Position numbers and translations under genes: made by a program
The notes under the pieces: generated by a model
Database searches by the model: none
What the model saw: the letters and a program-made list of their open reading frames with translations, nothing else
Told to the model about the DNA's origin: nothing
Part shown: positions 37,301-45,146 of the stretch, in pieces
How positions within the stretch are numbered: the stretch's first letter is position 1
Layout of the letters: each line of letters opens with the position of its first letter
Virus record (IMG/VR): IMGVR_UViG_3300014502_000008
Location: 1 to 54,085 of that record
From: a virus
Direction: 5' to 3' (one strand)
DNA length: 54,085 nt

Positions 37301-40300
37301 CTGTCCGAAGGGGACGTTTGTCATGATAAGGTCAATGCTTCCGGGACCTTCAACTGCATTTTCATACCCGGTCACCCTCATTGTACCCTCAGGATATAGC
37401 TTTGACAGTATCCTTCCGGTAGTATTGTCCAGTTCATACCCTCTGAAACTTGAATTTTGTGCTATGTTCTGTGGAGCAAGACCGAAGAAGTGACCTATTC
37501 CAGCCCCAGGGTCAAGCACTGAACCACCTTTGAACCCTAGTCTCTCTGCAATGGACCAGGCCTGCTTGATTATTGGTGCAGGGGTGTAGTATGCAGTCAG
37601 AGTGGAAGTAACTGCCTGAGCAAACTCTTCCGCTGTCAGGAGCTTCTTGACTGCCTGATAGTGTGTATAGTATTTCTTAGCCCAATTCTCAGCCTGAGCG
37701 TCACTTCCCCATCCTCTTTCTTTAATCCTTTCATAGGTCCTGGCATTCTCAGCATGCAACACATTAGCAAGGCCTCCCCATCCGGTATAGGCTGCTAGTT
37801 TCTTCTTCTCTTCGGGTGTTGCGTTACGATTCTGTTTCTCCAGGGTTTGGAGTAACCGTATTGCTTGAAGGTTGGCTGTGATCTTTGCTATTTCACCCCT
37901 GGGAACAATGACATCATCAGGGGTAATGACGTGATTAAGACTATTTACATCTCGCTGAACATCTGGTTTCGATCCTGTATCAGGTAGGCTACTATTTCCG
38001 GTGTCATTCCCAGGCTGTTCATTATTTCCCACTTCTGGTGTTTTGTTATCTCCAGGTCCGGCTTGGTCGGACTCTTCGGATACGGGAACATCTGGTGCAT
38101 TGCTTTGTCCCATGCTTCCCTGTCCGGGGTGGACATCAGCAGGTTTGTTAGAACTTTCCCTGCCTGCTGGTTTATTTCCAGTAGGTGTTCCTTTAGTTTC
38201 CCTTCTTGGTGCAAAGAGATCAGTAAGTGAGGTTGGTTCTTGATCAACCAGTTTATCCTTCCCACTGACCAGATTGTCTGGTGCGATTGAAGTGTTGGCT
38301 GTGTTTTCATTGACCGGAGTATTAGCTACATCTAAGTTATCACTTATATTCGGATTGACAGGTTTATTCCCTGCTAAATCTGCAATGCCATTCATGAAAT
38401 CATCAGACTGCTTCAGTTCTGGTTTCTTTAGCCCTGATTCTTTTACTACATTTTCCGGGACCGGTTTGCTATCGAATATAGCGTGCATTACAATAGGCTG
38501 GTAATGCTGATTTATGGCTTTATCAATCCATTCTTTAGCAATACCCTTGTTTTGCTCGTCTGTTGTAGCATGGTAGGAAGTAACGCTTTGTTGAATAGGT
38601 TTCTTGTCCTGGCCTAACTGTGCGAAGTCAATCTCCCCGTTATAAACAGCATCAGAGAACTCCTTCAAGGTCATTTGCCATATTTCTTTTGGCTCCTTCT
38701 TCTCTTCGGTGATCTTATTAACGTCAGCTTTCGATACTGTTTCATACTGGTCCATGCCCTCGGCATCAAATTCGGGCCAGTCTCTTACTGCGTTGTAGAA
38801 CGATTTTAAGTAGGGCTTAATGGCATCGCCCATATCTTGAATCATTGCCTTAACAAAGTCTGTGAACTTCCTGGCACCTGATTCTATATGATAACCAGCT
38901 AGGGTTATCCCGGCTTGCATTGTCTCCGGGTCTATTCCCACGTTAAGGTTGCCTAGTTTGCTCCTGAGTATTGCTCTGGCTTTATCGGCTGCCTCCTTAG
39001 TAAATACTTTATTGGATTCTCCGTAACCTGACTTGGCTACTTCTGGTTGTTTTCCCTGGCTGCTTTCCTCTGTTCCAGCTCGTACTTCATCTCCCTGATC
39101 ACGTCCAGCGGGTGTTTCTTCTCGGCTATGGCTCTGATTTTCACCAGGTCCTTTACTGCTTTCAAGACTTGTGCTCTTTCTTCTTCTTGCTTGCTCATTT
39201 TGTAGTTCAGTATTAAGGTCGTGTAACTGATCTTCCCGTAACTTGAATGGAAAGGTAGTGAAGTGACCTGGATTAAACTTAATATCCTCAAGTAATTTAT
39301 CAACATTCAGACCATTTTTGTCTGAATACTCCATCACTATGTCTTTGACTTCGGGGTCGTTCATAATCCCGTCAGCTACTTCTACAACTTCTGGCTCATT
39401 GTCAATGTCTGCCTTTATTTGTGCCTCGTCATAGCCTTCAGGTAGCATGTGGTCGGGCATTACCTCTTTCCCCTGGAATCTTTCCAGGGCTTTTAACATA
39501 TTGCCTGGGGTGGAATACTTCTTGAGTATGTCAATGATAGAGTTAGGCATATCTTTACTCTCCCCTCCATCGGTAAACTGGAAGGCGTTCTCTAGCTTCT
39601 CATGAAATACATCTAATGCCACACCATCCTCACTGACAAGTCCTAAAAATTGCAATTTCCGTAACTCTTCGGAGCCTCTTTTGAATCCGGTATCACTTAT
39701 TACATCCTCTGTCTTAACCTTCCCTTTTCCAACAAAGAACTGAAGTACTGCTTCTTCAAATGAATTGGCAGGGCTATCTAATGCTATCTGTGTCCGGGAT
39801 TTGCTTTTTTTCTTAGGCTTAACCTGGTATGCAGGTTGCTTGGTCCTTGTGCCATCACCTAACCACTTTTTGAAGTCACTAACCTTCATGGCTGTCACGT
39901 TCCCTAGTCCCTTCCAGTCCGGGGAGTAGTTAGAGTTATAAGCATCGGTAGCCTCTTTAGCGGACCGGAAGCCCATCATGACCTTATGTTCATCAAAATT
40001 GCCCTGCGTGTCTAACTGGTCAACGACAAATACCCATCCTGACCCTGGGTGATCTCCCAGGAATACATCAACCTGGTCACCATCCTTACCCTGGGTACGT
40101 CTGAAGTAACCATAGGAATTGTTCATCAGCTGACTGTGGCTCTTCCCCTTCCTGATCGTTCCGGGTGCGTTCTTTAGAGTTATATCCATTCCCTGAATGG
40201 TTACATGCCCTTTCTTTGCGTTCCCTGCTTCGATCTGTGCATCGGAAGGGTGACCATCTACCTGGTCATTGGCTTTTGTAATCGAAACATGATCTTTGTT

Positions 40301-43300
40301 ATGTGCCGGTGCCTGCTTCTCTTGAATATTTGTAATATCTTTCCAATACACATTAGAACAGACACCACCTATTTCCCCTTCGCCTTCTATAGGGTCTAAA
40401 GAGTGAACATTTAGAATACCTTCCGTATTGTCAATATCGTCAATCATCCACACCCCTTGTTTTAATACAGTTGTTGGTACTAATCCATCTTTATAAGTAT
40501 AAGAGACTTCTGCATCAGGATTGATTTCAATGATTTGGCCTTTTTTAAATGATTCAAGTGTATATTTCTCTGCCGGTGCCTGTTTTTCAATTTCATTCTT
40601 AGCCCACTGATTGTTTTGATATGCCTCCAATACATTCATTGGTACTTCTTTCCCGGCTGCAATCGCATCCTTAACATGTTGGGGATGGGCTGATTTAGCA
40701 ATGGCTATTTCATCAGACCCGGTTCCAATCGTAGAAGCATACTCGGAAGGTGTCATTTGCCAGGATTCCTTCTTAACTGGTGCCTGCTTCAATTCAGGAT
40801 ACTCAGCCAGTACATTGTCAGGAATTGTCTCACCCTGCTGTATTGCCACAGGTACAATCCGGTTCTTGTGTTCTGACAAGTACTGCTTCCTTAGTCTCTC
40901 AGATGAACCAGGCATTGCATGTTCTGATAGTTTTGTTAATTCCTGATCAGCATACTCCTTACTGGTCATTTGCCAGGGCTGCTTAGGTTGGCTCAATTCT
41001 GAGCCGATCTCTACCGGTCCTTTTGCCTCTCCCTGTGGCTCTGACTGTCTTATCCTTTCCTGTTCAGCCTCAAATTCAGCCTTTATCTCCGCATGAATCT
41101 GTTTTGCCTCCTCTGGTCCTACCTCCGGGACCTCGTTATAAATCTGCTCAGGTGTAGAATTGGCAGCATCCTCATACATGCCTCCGAAGTAGTCAAGTAC
41201 CAGGTTCTTTTTCTGCTGGTATGTTGGCTCTCCTGTACTTTTCTTGCTCTCATTGACTGCATTAGCCAGGGGAGTATCAAGATTCGGGGTGTTCTTTGAT
41301 ATGTTTGCCTGTGCTTTGTCAGCCAGGGGTGTGTCAGATTCAATAGGCCTGGCATTGCCCTGTAAATCGGATACCTGCCCGTCCGTTTGTGCGGTAGCAG
41401 TTTCATCCAGTACAGGGCTTGCCTTCTTCGCTGTTACAGCTTTGGGTGTGGCCTTAATCGTGTATGTGTCGGGGGTGAAATCATCACCACTATCTTGCAT
41501 TTGAACCTCAAAGTTCACCTTTGGGTATAGTTCTGTGAGCTTATCCAGGGTTGTGGTAGCTTGTTTGGGAGTGTTGAATACCTGGTCAACGGTATAAGTT
41601 CCGTCCTCTGCCGGGGTGATTGACAGCTCGTTCTTACCGTCTGAAATCTTCCGGGCTTTCGCTGGCGCAGGTTGTGTAGGTGGCAATTCGCTGTTTGCTA
41701 CTTCGCCATTTTGCCCCCTTTGATTATCAGGCTGTTGCAATATCGCGGCTCCCTGATCAGGGTTCGCGGACTGCTGCTGCTGCAATGATGCTACATCAGC
41801 TGTATTGGGTTGTGCGCCTGCTGATTGATCACCAATGATATTATTGAACTGGTCCGGCGTTATCTCTGCAAGGGTGCCGGTACCGTCTTTGGTAATCTCT
41901 TCAACGGATAATGTACCATCGGCTGCAACATCAGAAACAGTCCATTTCCTGCCCTGGTATTCAATAGGCTGTCCTGGTTGGTAGGCTGATTGTTGCATGG
42001 CTGCATCTTTCTCACCCTGTGCCTTACCTGCTTGGTACTCGTTCATTTCATTGTCAAACCATTCCTGGTAGGGAACTGGCTTCTGTTCTACTATGTCAGT
42101 ACTCTTTATGAACTTAGGACTGACCTTTGAGAAATCAAACTCAGCTGCTTTGAGTTCATCAATGTTATAGGCAGGGTGAAACGTGTCACCATTCACACCG
42201 GCAGGCTCTTTAATGAAATACTTGTCACCTAACTTGGTGCTGGCAATGGTCATGGTCGGATTCGGGTCCTCTGCAAGTGTCCCGTTGCCAAACTTTAGCC
42301 TTTCCCCGTATGAATTGATTGTGTGTTCTGCATTGTACTGTTCAGTTACGGCAGGAGGAACGTTCAAGGGGCCTGTTGTAAGGCCTGTTCCCTGATCTCC
42401 TGTTGTTGGAGGCTGTACTTTGGCTTTATTGGCTGCCATTCTCTCCCTGATACTACCTACACCAGAGAATCCGAAGCCTGTTGCAGCTCCGATAGCTGTT
42501 GATTCAACCACTCCATTGGTTAAGCTCTCTATACTCCATTGGTCCTGATCAGGATTCTCGTTTGTTGCAGCACTGATAATGTTGCCGGCAAAGGTGTTTA
42601 CTCCTTCTGACAAACCTTCATGTACTGGTGCCAGCCATAAGCCTATTCTCTTATAGGCATCACTTATGACCTTCTTCAATCCTGTTTTAACTGCTTCTGT
42701 TGCGCCTTCTCTTCCTGCTGACTTTATTGCACTCTTGACCATCTGTTGCATCTCGGCAGTACCATATACCTCTGTAAGGGATTCAAAGAGGCCATAACCT
42801 AGCATGTTTGCTACTTTTGCAGGGTCACCCATCTCCGGGTTGAAGTCCTCTAACTTGTCATACTGTTGGGCTGCTGCCTGTGCACCCATCCCTATCAAAC
42901 CTGCGGGACCTGTAAAGGCAGCGGTTAAGGTTGCTGGTAATGATTCAACTGCACCAAGTACTGTTCTGCCTAATGCCTTCCCGTATTGCTTGTTTTTGAT
43001 GTAGCTCCCGATTGATTTATCCAGGCTGTTACTCTGGTTCTGCATCTTTTCTGTAAAGGCATCCAGTTTCTTTACTGCTCCTGAGTGTGCCATTGTTACA
43101 GCTGGGCTCTGGTTCTTTGTCGAAACTCCTCCGCTTATGTTAGGCCTTAACCAAACATCATCATAATTCTTGAGTAGTGCCTGGCTCTCTTCGGGTGCTA
43201 GTGTTCCGTCTTTCCCAGCTTTCTCAATGTATGCCTTAGAAAACATATCAAATGGCAGGTTAGACAATGCATCAACAGCCTGTGGTATCTTCAATAATGA

Positions 43301-43579
43301 CGATACTGCACTGGCTGAACCACTGGCAAGCCTCTCACCCATGTCTCCAATGAAGCTACCAGCCTTTTGCAGGAAGGTAGGATCGGCATTAGTAACCTCC
43401 GGTTGTGTGGCTGGTTTGCTTGGTGCAAATTCGTCCAGGTTGATATCATCAGTGTTACCCCAGGGGTCAGCTACCGGACCAGTGCTGGGCGCAATTTTGC
43501 GCTCAGTGGGTGATTGTTGTTGAATCTGTTTGAGTGCTGCATTGACATTTAATGTCTTACCCTTTGTAACTTCTGCCAT
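28379..43579 (-). CDS. giant polyvalent protein: methylase, helicase, peptidase-like and other domains (5066 aa)
   Basis: A single 15.2-kb frame. Visible parts in order: Gly/Ala-rich, hydrophobic N-terminal region (about 75-380); two WQMT repeats (about 865 and 936); pyrophosphatase-like domain (about 1110-1280, KDGDQVDVFLGDHPG); a domain with GIDPETMQAGITLAGYHIE (about 1526-1612); third WQMT repeat (about 1630); N6-methylase-like domain (motif I DPGAGIGHF about 2023, TNVPFG about 2086); SNF2-like helicase (HQVGTGKT about 2723, VDESHAYK about 2910, RNGRIIRQGN about 3250); HEAVAH metallopeptidase-like motif (about 3820); an ART-like segment (FLSRAGIDGIIYGS, about 4035); and a C-terminal polyvalent-type region (about 4440-4980). 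This is the class of injected DarB-like antirestriction / genome-remodelling proteins. Its place between the portal and internal virion proteins suggests it is packaged. Confidence 0.85.
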   Translation of the reverse strand: MAEVTKGKTLNVNAALKQIQQQSPTERKIAPSTGPVADPWGNTDDINLDEFAPSKPATQPEVTNADPTFLQKAGSFIGDMGERLASGSASAVSSLLKIPQAVDALSNLPFDMFSKAYIEKAGKDGTLAPEESQALLKNYDDVWLRPNISGGVSTKNQSPAVTMAHSGAVKKLDAFTEKMQNQSNSLDKSIGSYIKNKQYGKALGRTVLGAVESLPATLTAAFTGPAGLIGMGAQAAAQQYDKLEDFNPEMGDPAKVANMLGYGLFESLTEVYGTAEMQQMVKSAIKSAGREGATEAVKTGLKKVISDAYKRIGLWLAPVHEGLSEGVNTFAGNIISAATNENPDQDQWSIESLTNGVVESTAIGAATGFGFSGVGSIRERMAANKAKVQPPTTGDQGTGLTTGPLNVPPAVTEQYNAEHTINSYGERLKFGNGTLAEDPNPTMTIASTKLGDKYFIKEPAGVNGDTFHPAYNIDELKAAEFDFSKVSPKFIKSTDIVEQKPVPYQEWFDNEMNEYQAGKAQGEKDAAMQQSAYQPGQPIEYQGRKWTVSDVAADGTLSVEEITKDGTGTLAEITPDQFNNIIGDQSAGAQPNTADVASLQQQQSANPDQGAAILQQPDNQRGQNGEVANSELPPTQPAPAKARKISDGKNELSITPAEDGTYTVDQVFNTPKQATTTLDKLTELYPKVNFEVQMQDSGDDFTPDTYTIKATPKAVTAKKASPVLDETATAQTDGQVSDLQGNARPIESDTPLADKAQANISKNTPNLDTPLANAVNESKKSTGEPTYQQKKNLVLDYFGGMYEDAANSTPEQIYNEVPEVGPEEAKQIHAEIKAEFEAEQERIRQSEPQGEAKGPVEIGSELSQPKQPWQMTSKEYADQELTKLSEHAMPGSSERLRKQYLSEHKNRIVPVAIQQGETIPDNVLAEYPELKQAPVKKESWQMTPSEYASTIGTGSDEIAIAKSAHPQHVKDAIAAGKEVPMNVLEAYQNNQWAKNEIEKQAPAEKYTLESFKKGQIIEINPDAEVSYTYKDGLVPTTVLKQGVWMIDDIDNTEGILNVHSLDPIEGEGEIGGVCSNVYWKDITNIQEKQAPAHNKDHVSITKANDQVDGHPSDAQIEAGNAKKGHVTIQGMDITLKNAPGTIRKGKSHSQLMNNSYGYFRRTQGKDGDQVDVFLGDHPGSGWVFVVDQLDTQGNFDEHKVMMGFRSAKEATDAYNSNYSPDWKGLGNVTAMKVSDFKKWLGDGTRTKQPAYQVKPKKKSKSRTQIALDSPANSFEEAVLQFFVGKGKVKTEDVISDTGFKRGSEELRKLQFLGLVSEDGVALDVFHEKLENAFQFTDGGESKDMPNSIIDILKKYSTPGNMLKALERFQGKEVMPDHMLPEGYDEAQIKADIDNEPEVVEVADGIMNDPEVKDIVMEYSDKNGLNVDKLLEDIKFNPGHFTTFPFKLREDQLHDLNTELQNEQARRRKSTSLESSKGPGENQSHSREETPAGRDQGDEVRAGTEESSQGKQPEVAKSGYGESNKVFTKEAADKARAILRSKLGNLNVGIDPETMQAGITLAGYHIESGARKFTDFVKAMIQDMGDAIKPYLKSFYNAVRDWPEFDAEGMDQYETVSKADVNKITEEKKEPKEIWQMTLKEFSDAVYNGEIDFAQLGQDKKPIQQSVTSYHATTDEQNKGIAKEWIDKAINQHYQPIVMHAIFDSKPVPENVVKESGLKKPELKQSDDFMNGIADLAGNKPVNPNISDNLDVANTPVNENTANTSIAPDNLVSGKDKLVDQEPTSLTDLFAPRRETKGTPTGNKPAGRESSNKPADVHPGQGSMGQSNAPDVPVSEESDQAGPGDNKTPEVGNNEQPGNDTGNSSLPDTGSKPDVQRDVNSLNHVITPDDVIVPRGEIAKITANLQAIRLLQTLEKQNRNATPEEKKKLAAYTGWGGLANVLHAENARTYERIKERGWGSDAQAENWAKKYYTHYQAVKKLLTAEEFAQAVTSTLTAYYTPAPIIKQAWSIAERLGFKGGSVLDPGAGIGHFFGLAPQNIAQNSSFRGYELDNTTGRILSKLYPEGTMRVTGYENAVEGPGSIDLIMTNVPFGQTAPFDAKNKDLKGFSLHNYFIAKGIKQLKAGGIGVFITSKSSMDNAASAKFREWVAAEGNADLIGAIRLPNNTFSENAGTEVTSDMLIFQKRLSTTPSPYAEPFRSVAELTKTKNQNGAEVGIDVNEYYIKHPEMMLGKMVLAYQVNKGGLYSGDSETLTPDKGQDTQALLEEAIKSLPENITVATKAEVGAKGSEVGDKEGTIIDRDDTIYEVNGGELHPVAWNNDNFTSGKRSVPYKTITREYLNLKQLAKALLDSEMSKDSSEQDIEDTRSKLNTAYDSFVKAYGTFNRNKKLEFLEDDSEFNLVSALEDVENKILTNKVGGVYRRYEISKSDIFSKRINYPVEEPTKAENVADALNVSMSYRGKLDIDYIASLTGTDKETATNKLLEEGLAFINPSNALLEDKETYLSGYVRTKLKVAEALVEDNPDYKKNVDALKKVIPKDIPGLMIKYKLGTPWIPGHIVQRFIKETIDVDCKVFFNQGTGTWLISNKGNEYNAKNQGTYATTDFKAIELIDKILNLHTPTVMKREYDPVTRQRTERRDPEATAAAQGKMDEISDLFLNWMPNQKTEMETLETIYNDQYNDYVEKNYSMPSFKQYPGANPDITLRAHQSKAVGRILRGTTLLAHQVGTGKTYTMITAAMEMRRLGIAKKPLMVVNNSTLEQFGGDFKKLYPGAKILVPTKNQMESESRQKLLNKIAYGDWDAVIIPQSFLNFIPDDPAREREYIRERIAELEDVLAEVDDGAYNNVAAKNTRKAIEALEEDLVNLGKPKGRSKSVKDVAKAGAAVTTKITTQASRRKDDVVLFEKMGVDALFVDESHAYKKLGFATAQTNVKGIDTTGSQRALGLHMKVRFIHEQMGKKNVVFATGTPITNTMAELWTVMKFLSPDVLKAYRIERFDDFARTFGSIEPSLEFNASGNFKIVNRFKSYINAPELLKAFRSVADVVLTDDVQEFKEGNNIPKLKNGEFTKVIMPQTEPLQAQMNVFKRTLAEWEKLTGKQKRAMRHIPIVIFGRAKQAAIDLRLLSPDNPDDPGSKTNMVVKEAMRLYHKSADYLGTQAIFSDMYQSPNLRTGQERFNLYHDIKQKLMAQGVPAHEIEIISDQKGTKLEGIFQKVRSGELRFIMGSTPRLGTGVNIQDLLKAAHHIDAPDMPMKFEQRNGRIIRQGNSHSQLGLPVEVLTYGVEKTLDATAYQRLAIKQKFINQMMKAEGLDREMNDDSDNNQTDQSFDAMMSQLSGSQFAILWQQKSFDLRKLKTAKLNHERSLIEAKSNLKNAKQSVVTYTRILEEVKHSIGLFAKDFPKNEVTSVTVGGTKAEGKEAMIKRLDVEMLKYIAYKKSTTDNANPLMIKVNGYAAPIRVTYNIGPDKFFYDHSPEGSTSRSTDISGSFTTGGGFLTSFTNQLKIYPEKVEYFQEYLKRNEANIPEFEEFLTKPFDKQAKLDETAKEVAELEVKMQGENQAASKDLENVKGGSLKDLENELSDLEDNGPEEDPDDPGVHLRIATDSPSLGAEIEDIKRRIRNTVQARDAKKNELARRLASQSSLDLFGTPEPVVKQASMFDIPQDGSIENIKRVLQDYDNTLAGMNDMLKKMEQTATTAEKENQGQKLLFNIGDVLFSPTTEVQAQPIINEVDPVAWLEAKNNGQESQKEREIRGRVELLANRLGIKVSFARNRSEFPSDVQDYLKKTAGNKRVPGLYVDETGEIWINLAETKNFQEALVTVLHEAVAHKGLRTLLGETAHKKLLNDVYDSMEQEEISRIGKVYRSKDPDLIAEEYLADMAEKDINPTLLNRVISKIRELLRNIFKVDFTPSDIHSLLRESKKNLEKQAKPKGKDFTTAEDYLDAMTVYDRSINPVRSDIWGNYGSDMTKIAGKDMLNTKKHLTAAQTVKIADQMKAEGINNAALELAVWDVTPASKVYDMLTKALGTTKAASQFLSRAGIDGIIYGSSDYVLFKGGTDGPGSGVHSKLVDEEGPLQTATDIAAEKETKRSLHETLQGIREYLQDMNLPVRWFEETMLKKGGKQTNDAKSYRDISLAFGRQEKLYKDFSELKMKPVLKSVSKLIKAGFTGENILPYLIAKHALERNPSFRERELTEWTNDQTGILNKWLEDNPKASAGQIRTKTKQYEESRQELIQAIENKDYSGVMPLAGKESKYTNPEELAKDIVEEFEGLAPKELIDDLWSNMKTATSNILDTWEVAQRISPEQKQEYLDKFKYFVPLRGWREGAAKGLVYTKGSGTSNSLKHAEGRKSLADNPLAYVLNTQFQAIGEQVDNEVKGSMLKLLLKNLANDDIHDMATIKKLYYIRIDLPDGTYEYEPTIERPPQALWDEGRVQTRIYREHQKLRAPMNADEHEVTVRKLNGDIVMIFKGKYLPVAQALNKQNYMYHSILGGIADARDMNKGLAFIGQINNFMKATMTSWNVVFPFTNFMRDAPEATLTQWIKGNSGTKVLVNYKKSFPAIIRHILGKPNMNNEEDQMLERFYNAGAATGYSHNKTPEEIEKDLNREIRRMVSRGTLKGESREAVYNAAQAITHWNQVFEDATRFSVFISAIQEGKSDEDAAYDAKEASVNFNRKGKGSKAWDSLYAFFNVALQSLQKNSKLAKDAPARFTTVAVSFMVAGFLEALMNSATDGDDDDEKYQNINPYMRQNYLVIPNLLKYFNSGDKGGKYISIPLPHFWRGFKSVGSIVFDISQGKMTAKDGMKAGLVNFVSSLTPIDLGGFFQEGEFSLAPIMPTVIKPFMENASNRNYMGFKIAKEPFTKDQEASLASSGLGKDNVNPAIKFFTDLIFPGDTQYKFYTDKNGNEKDIPWIRDWNPSYIEHIFQGYTGGTGTMASDLLTTLSQWMNPNKAIDFKNVPFVNKFIRETPPAKWNIISEYYDLKETSDKHKKLVGAYGKRAELGQGSDQVQRTESNSYYAEYQEIVNSYDKDIKELSKEIDFSDTEGSNQVLDLMKQCNEQIKALNIKHNK

Positions 43580-43582
43580 AGA

Positions 43583-44755
43583 TTACTTTCTAGTTAAGGT
43601 CTGGTAAATTTGTTCTGCATAAGCTTTTACGCTTGTTGAATCATATCCCTGCTTGGTGAGGTATTGAAATACTGCCTTCCGTTTCTGTTCCGGGGTATGC
43701 TTGGCAGATATGCTGATATTCTGAATGAACTGTGCTTCATCAGGAGCTAGGGTACCTGGCTCTTGTGCCGGTTGTACTCCTGCTGGATTCCCGAATGTGT
43801 TTAACGGGCCTGCTCCCTGCTGATATGTCTGTGGTTGTTGTGGCTGACTGCCGGGTAATAGCGGAGAAGCAGTTGCCGGTTGTGTCGTTGTGGTGTTATC
43901 CTCATAACCCAGGGTCCCTTTAACCTTCTCCCAATTCTTCTTGAGGGTCAGTAAGGCTGATTCCTGCTTAACTGCGTCATTCTTCATCAGGTCTTTGAGT
44001 GCAGCATCCAGGGTAGGGTCCCATTTGTTTTTATCCCCTATCAGTTGTGACTGCATTTCAAGTAATTCGGCAGGGTTGATGTAGATAGTCTGCCTGGTTC
44101 CGGGTATTATGAAAGGAATATCCTCTTTGCTGGCTCTTACTGTCCTGTCTCTTTTCTTGTTGTATGAAGCCAATAGCCCTTTCTGATACTCTGCATTAGT
44201 CTCCCTGTTGAGCTTGGCTTGATTCTCTTGCCTTGACAGAGCGTTCTTCTGTGTTGTTCCCTGGTCTGTTAGCTCGTTTTTGCGCTTCCCTTGCTGGTCT
44301 GTAAGCTCATCATTCCTCTTACGGGTGTAGTCATTCTCGGATTTAGTCTGTTCGTACTCCATCTTTTGCTTTTGGAGTTCAGCTGCGTCAGTCCGTCTCT
44401 GTTTATCTGCGTTCAATGCCTGCTTATACTGCATATTCCGGCTCCTGTTAGACAGGTCAGTGAGTTTTATCCTGTCCATCCTCTGTGTGCTCTGGTCCTG
44501 CAGGGCATCAATCCTGCTTGCTGCATTTGTTATGCCTGGATTTATCCCTCTTGGTTTGATTGTTGCACCCTGGGAGCCACCTATACCCTCAACCAGCAAT
44601 CGAAACGCATCACCAATGGCATTGGTACGCATGATCTTCTTTTCAGACTCTTGTAGTTGTAGTTTCCGGGCTTCTTCCTTCTTTGCTTCATCTTCATAAT
44701 TGAAGAGTGAAGAGAATGGGCCAGGGTCTTGGGGTAATGTGGCAGGGGTTGGCAT
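43583..44755 (-). CDS. coiled-coil virion protein, unknown (390 aa)
   Basis: Residues about 15-215 are strongly helical and charged, with repeated K/E/Q/R heptads (RTDAAELQKQKMEYEQTKSE, RKNELTDQGTTQKNALSRQ). A Pro/Gln-rich linker (TTTQPATASPLLPGSQPQQ) leads to a short C-terminal helical domain. No known family. It lies 3 bp from the polyvalent gene and shares its operon, so it is probably a head or injected internal protein. Confidence 0.6.
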   Translation of the reverse strand: MPTPATLPQDPGPFSSLFNYEDEAKKEEARKLQLQESEKKIMRTNAIGDAFRLLVEGIGGSQGATIKPRGINPGITNAASRIDALQDQSTQRMDRIKLTDLSNRSRNMQYKQALNADKQRRTDAAELQKQKMEYEQTKSENDYTRKRNDELTDQQGKRKNELTDQGTTQKNALSRQENQAKLNRETNAEYQKGLLASYNKKRDRTVRASKEDIPFIIPGTRQTIYINPAELLEMQSQLIGDKNKWDPTLDAALKDLMKNDAVKQESALLTLKKNWEKVKGTLGYEDNTTTTQPATASPLLPGSQPQQPQTYQQGAGPLNTFGNPAGVQPAQEPGTLAPDEAQFIQNISISAKHTPEQKRKAVFQYLTKQGYDSTSVKAYAEQIYQTLTRK

Positions 44756-44757
44756 TG

Positions 44758-45135
44758 TTATTTTGATTTTAACCAGGTGAATAGCTGTTCCAGTAATGGC
44801 AATATGTTGATCAGTGCCAAAAAGATGAATCCATAGAGTAAAAGCCTTACCTGCTTAGGCCTGTTTTTGTAGTAACGAAGGTCCTCTGTATCTACCCTGA
44901 GCTGTCTGAACTCTTCCTTAGTCTCGGCCTTATGATCTTTAAGCGATTGTGCTACTAATTCGATAGGGCATGTGAGCTGTAATCTTTCAACTACCTTAAC
45001 TCGGTTTTCCAGATTCTCCGCTTCCTTAGCGAATGTTTTCTGGTATCCTATCACTGTGTCAAGTTTTTGATTGAGGGTTTCAAACCTTTGGTCCAGATAG
45101 AGGTCCCGGTAGTCTTTTACTTCTGCTTCTGACAT
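44758..45135 (-). CDS. coiled-coil protein with C-terminal membrane helix (125 aa)
   Basis: An N-terminal coiled coil (about 5-85, for example RFETLNQKLDTVIGYQKTF) is followed by one membrane helix near the C-terminus (about 98-119, LLLYGFIFLALINILPLLEQL). The topology resembles small XhlA-like or injected membrane-anchoring proteins. Its place in the operon of internal virion proteins makes an ejection-channel or envelope-anchoring role possible. No family named. Confidence 0.6.
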   Translation of the reverse strand: MSEAEVKDYRDLYLDQRFETLNQKLDTVIGYQKTFAKEAENLENRVKVVERLQLTCPIELVAQSLKDHKAETKEEFRQLRVDTEDLRYYKNRPKQVRLLLYGFIFLALINILPLLEQLFTWLKSK

Positions 45136-45146
45136 ACTGAATATCT

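Noticed and set aside
39037-39306. Minus-strand frame with a charged helical tail inside the polyvalent gene
   Set aside because: Lies wholly inside the continuous 15.2-kb frame in another phase and has no independent support.
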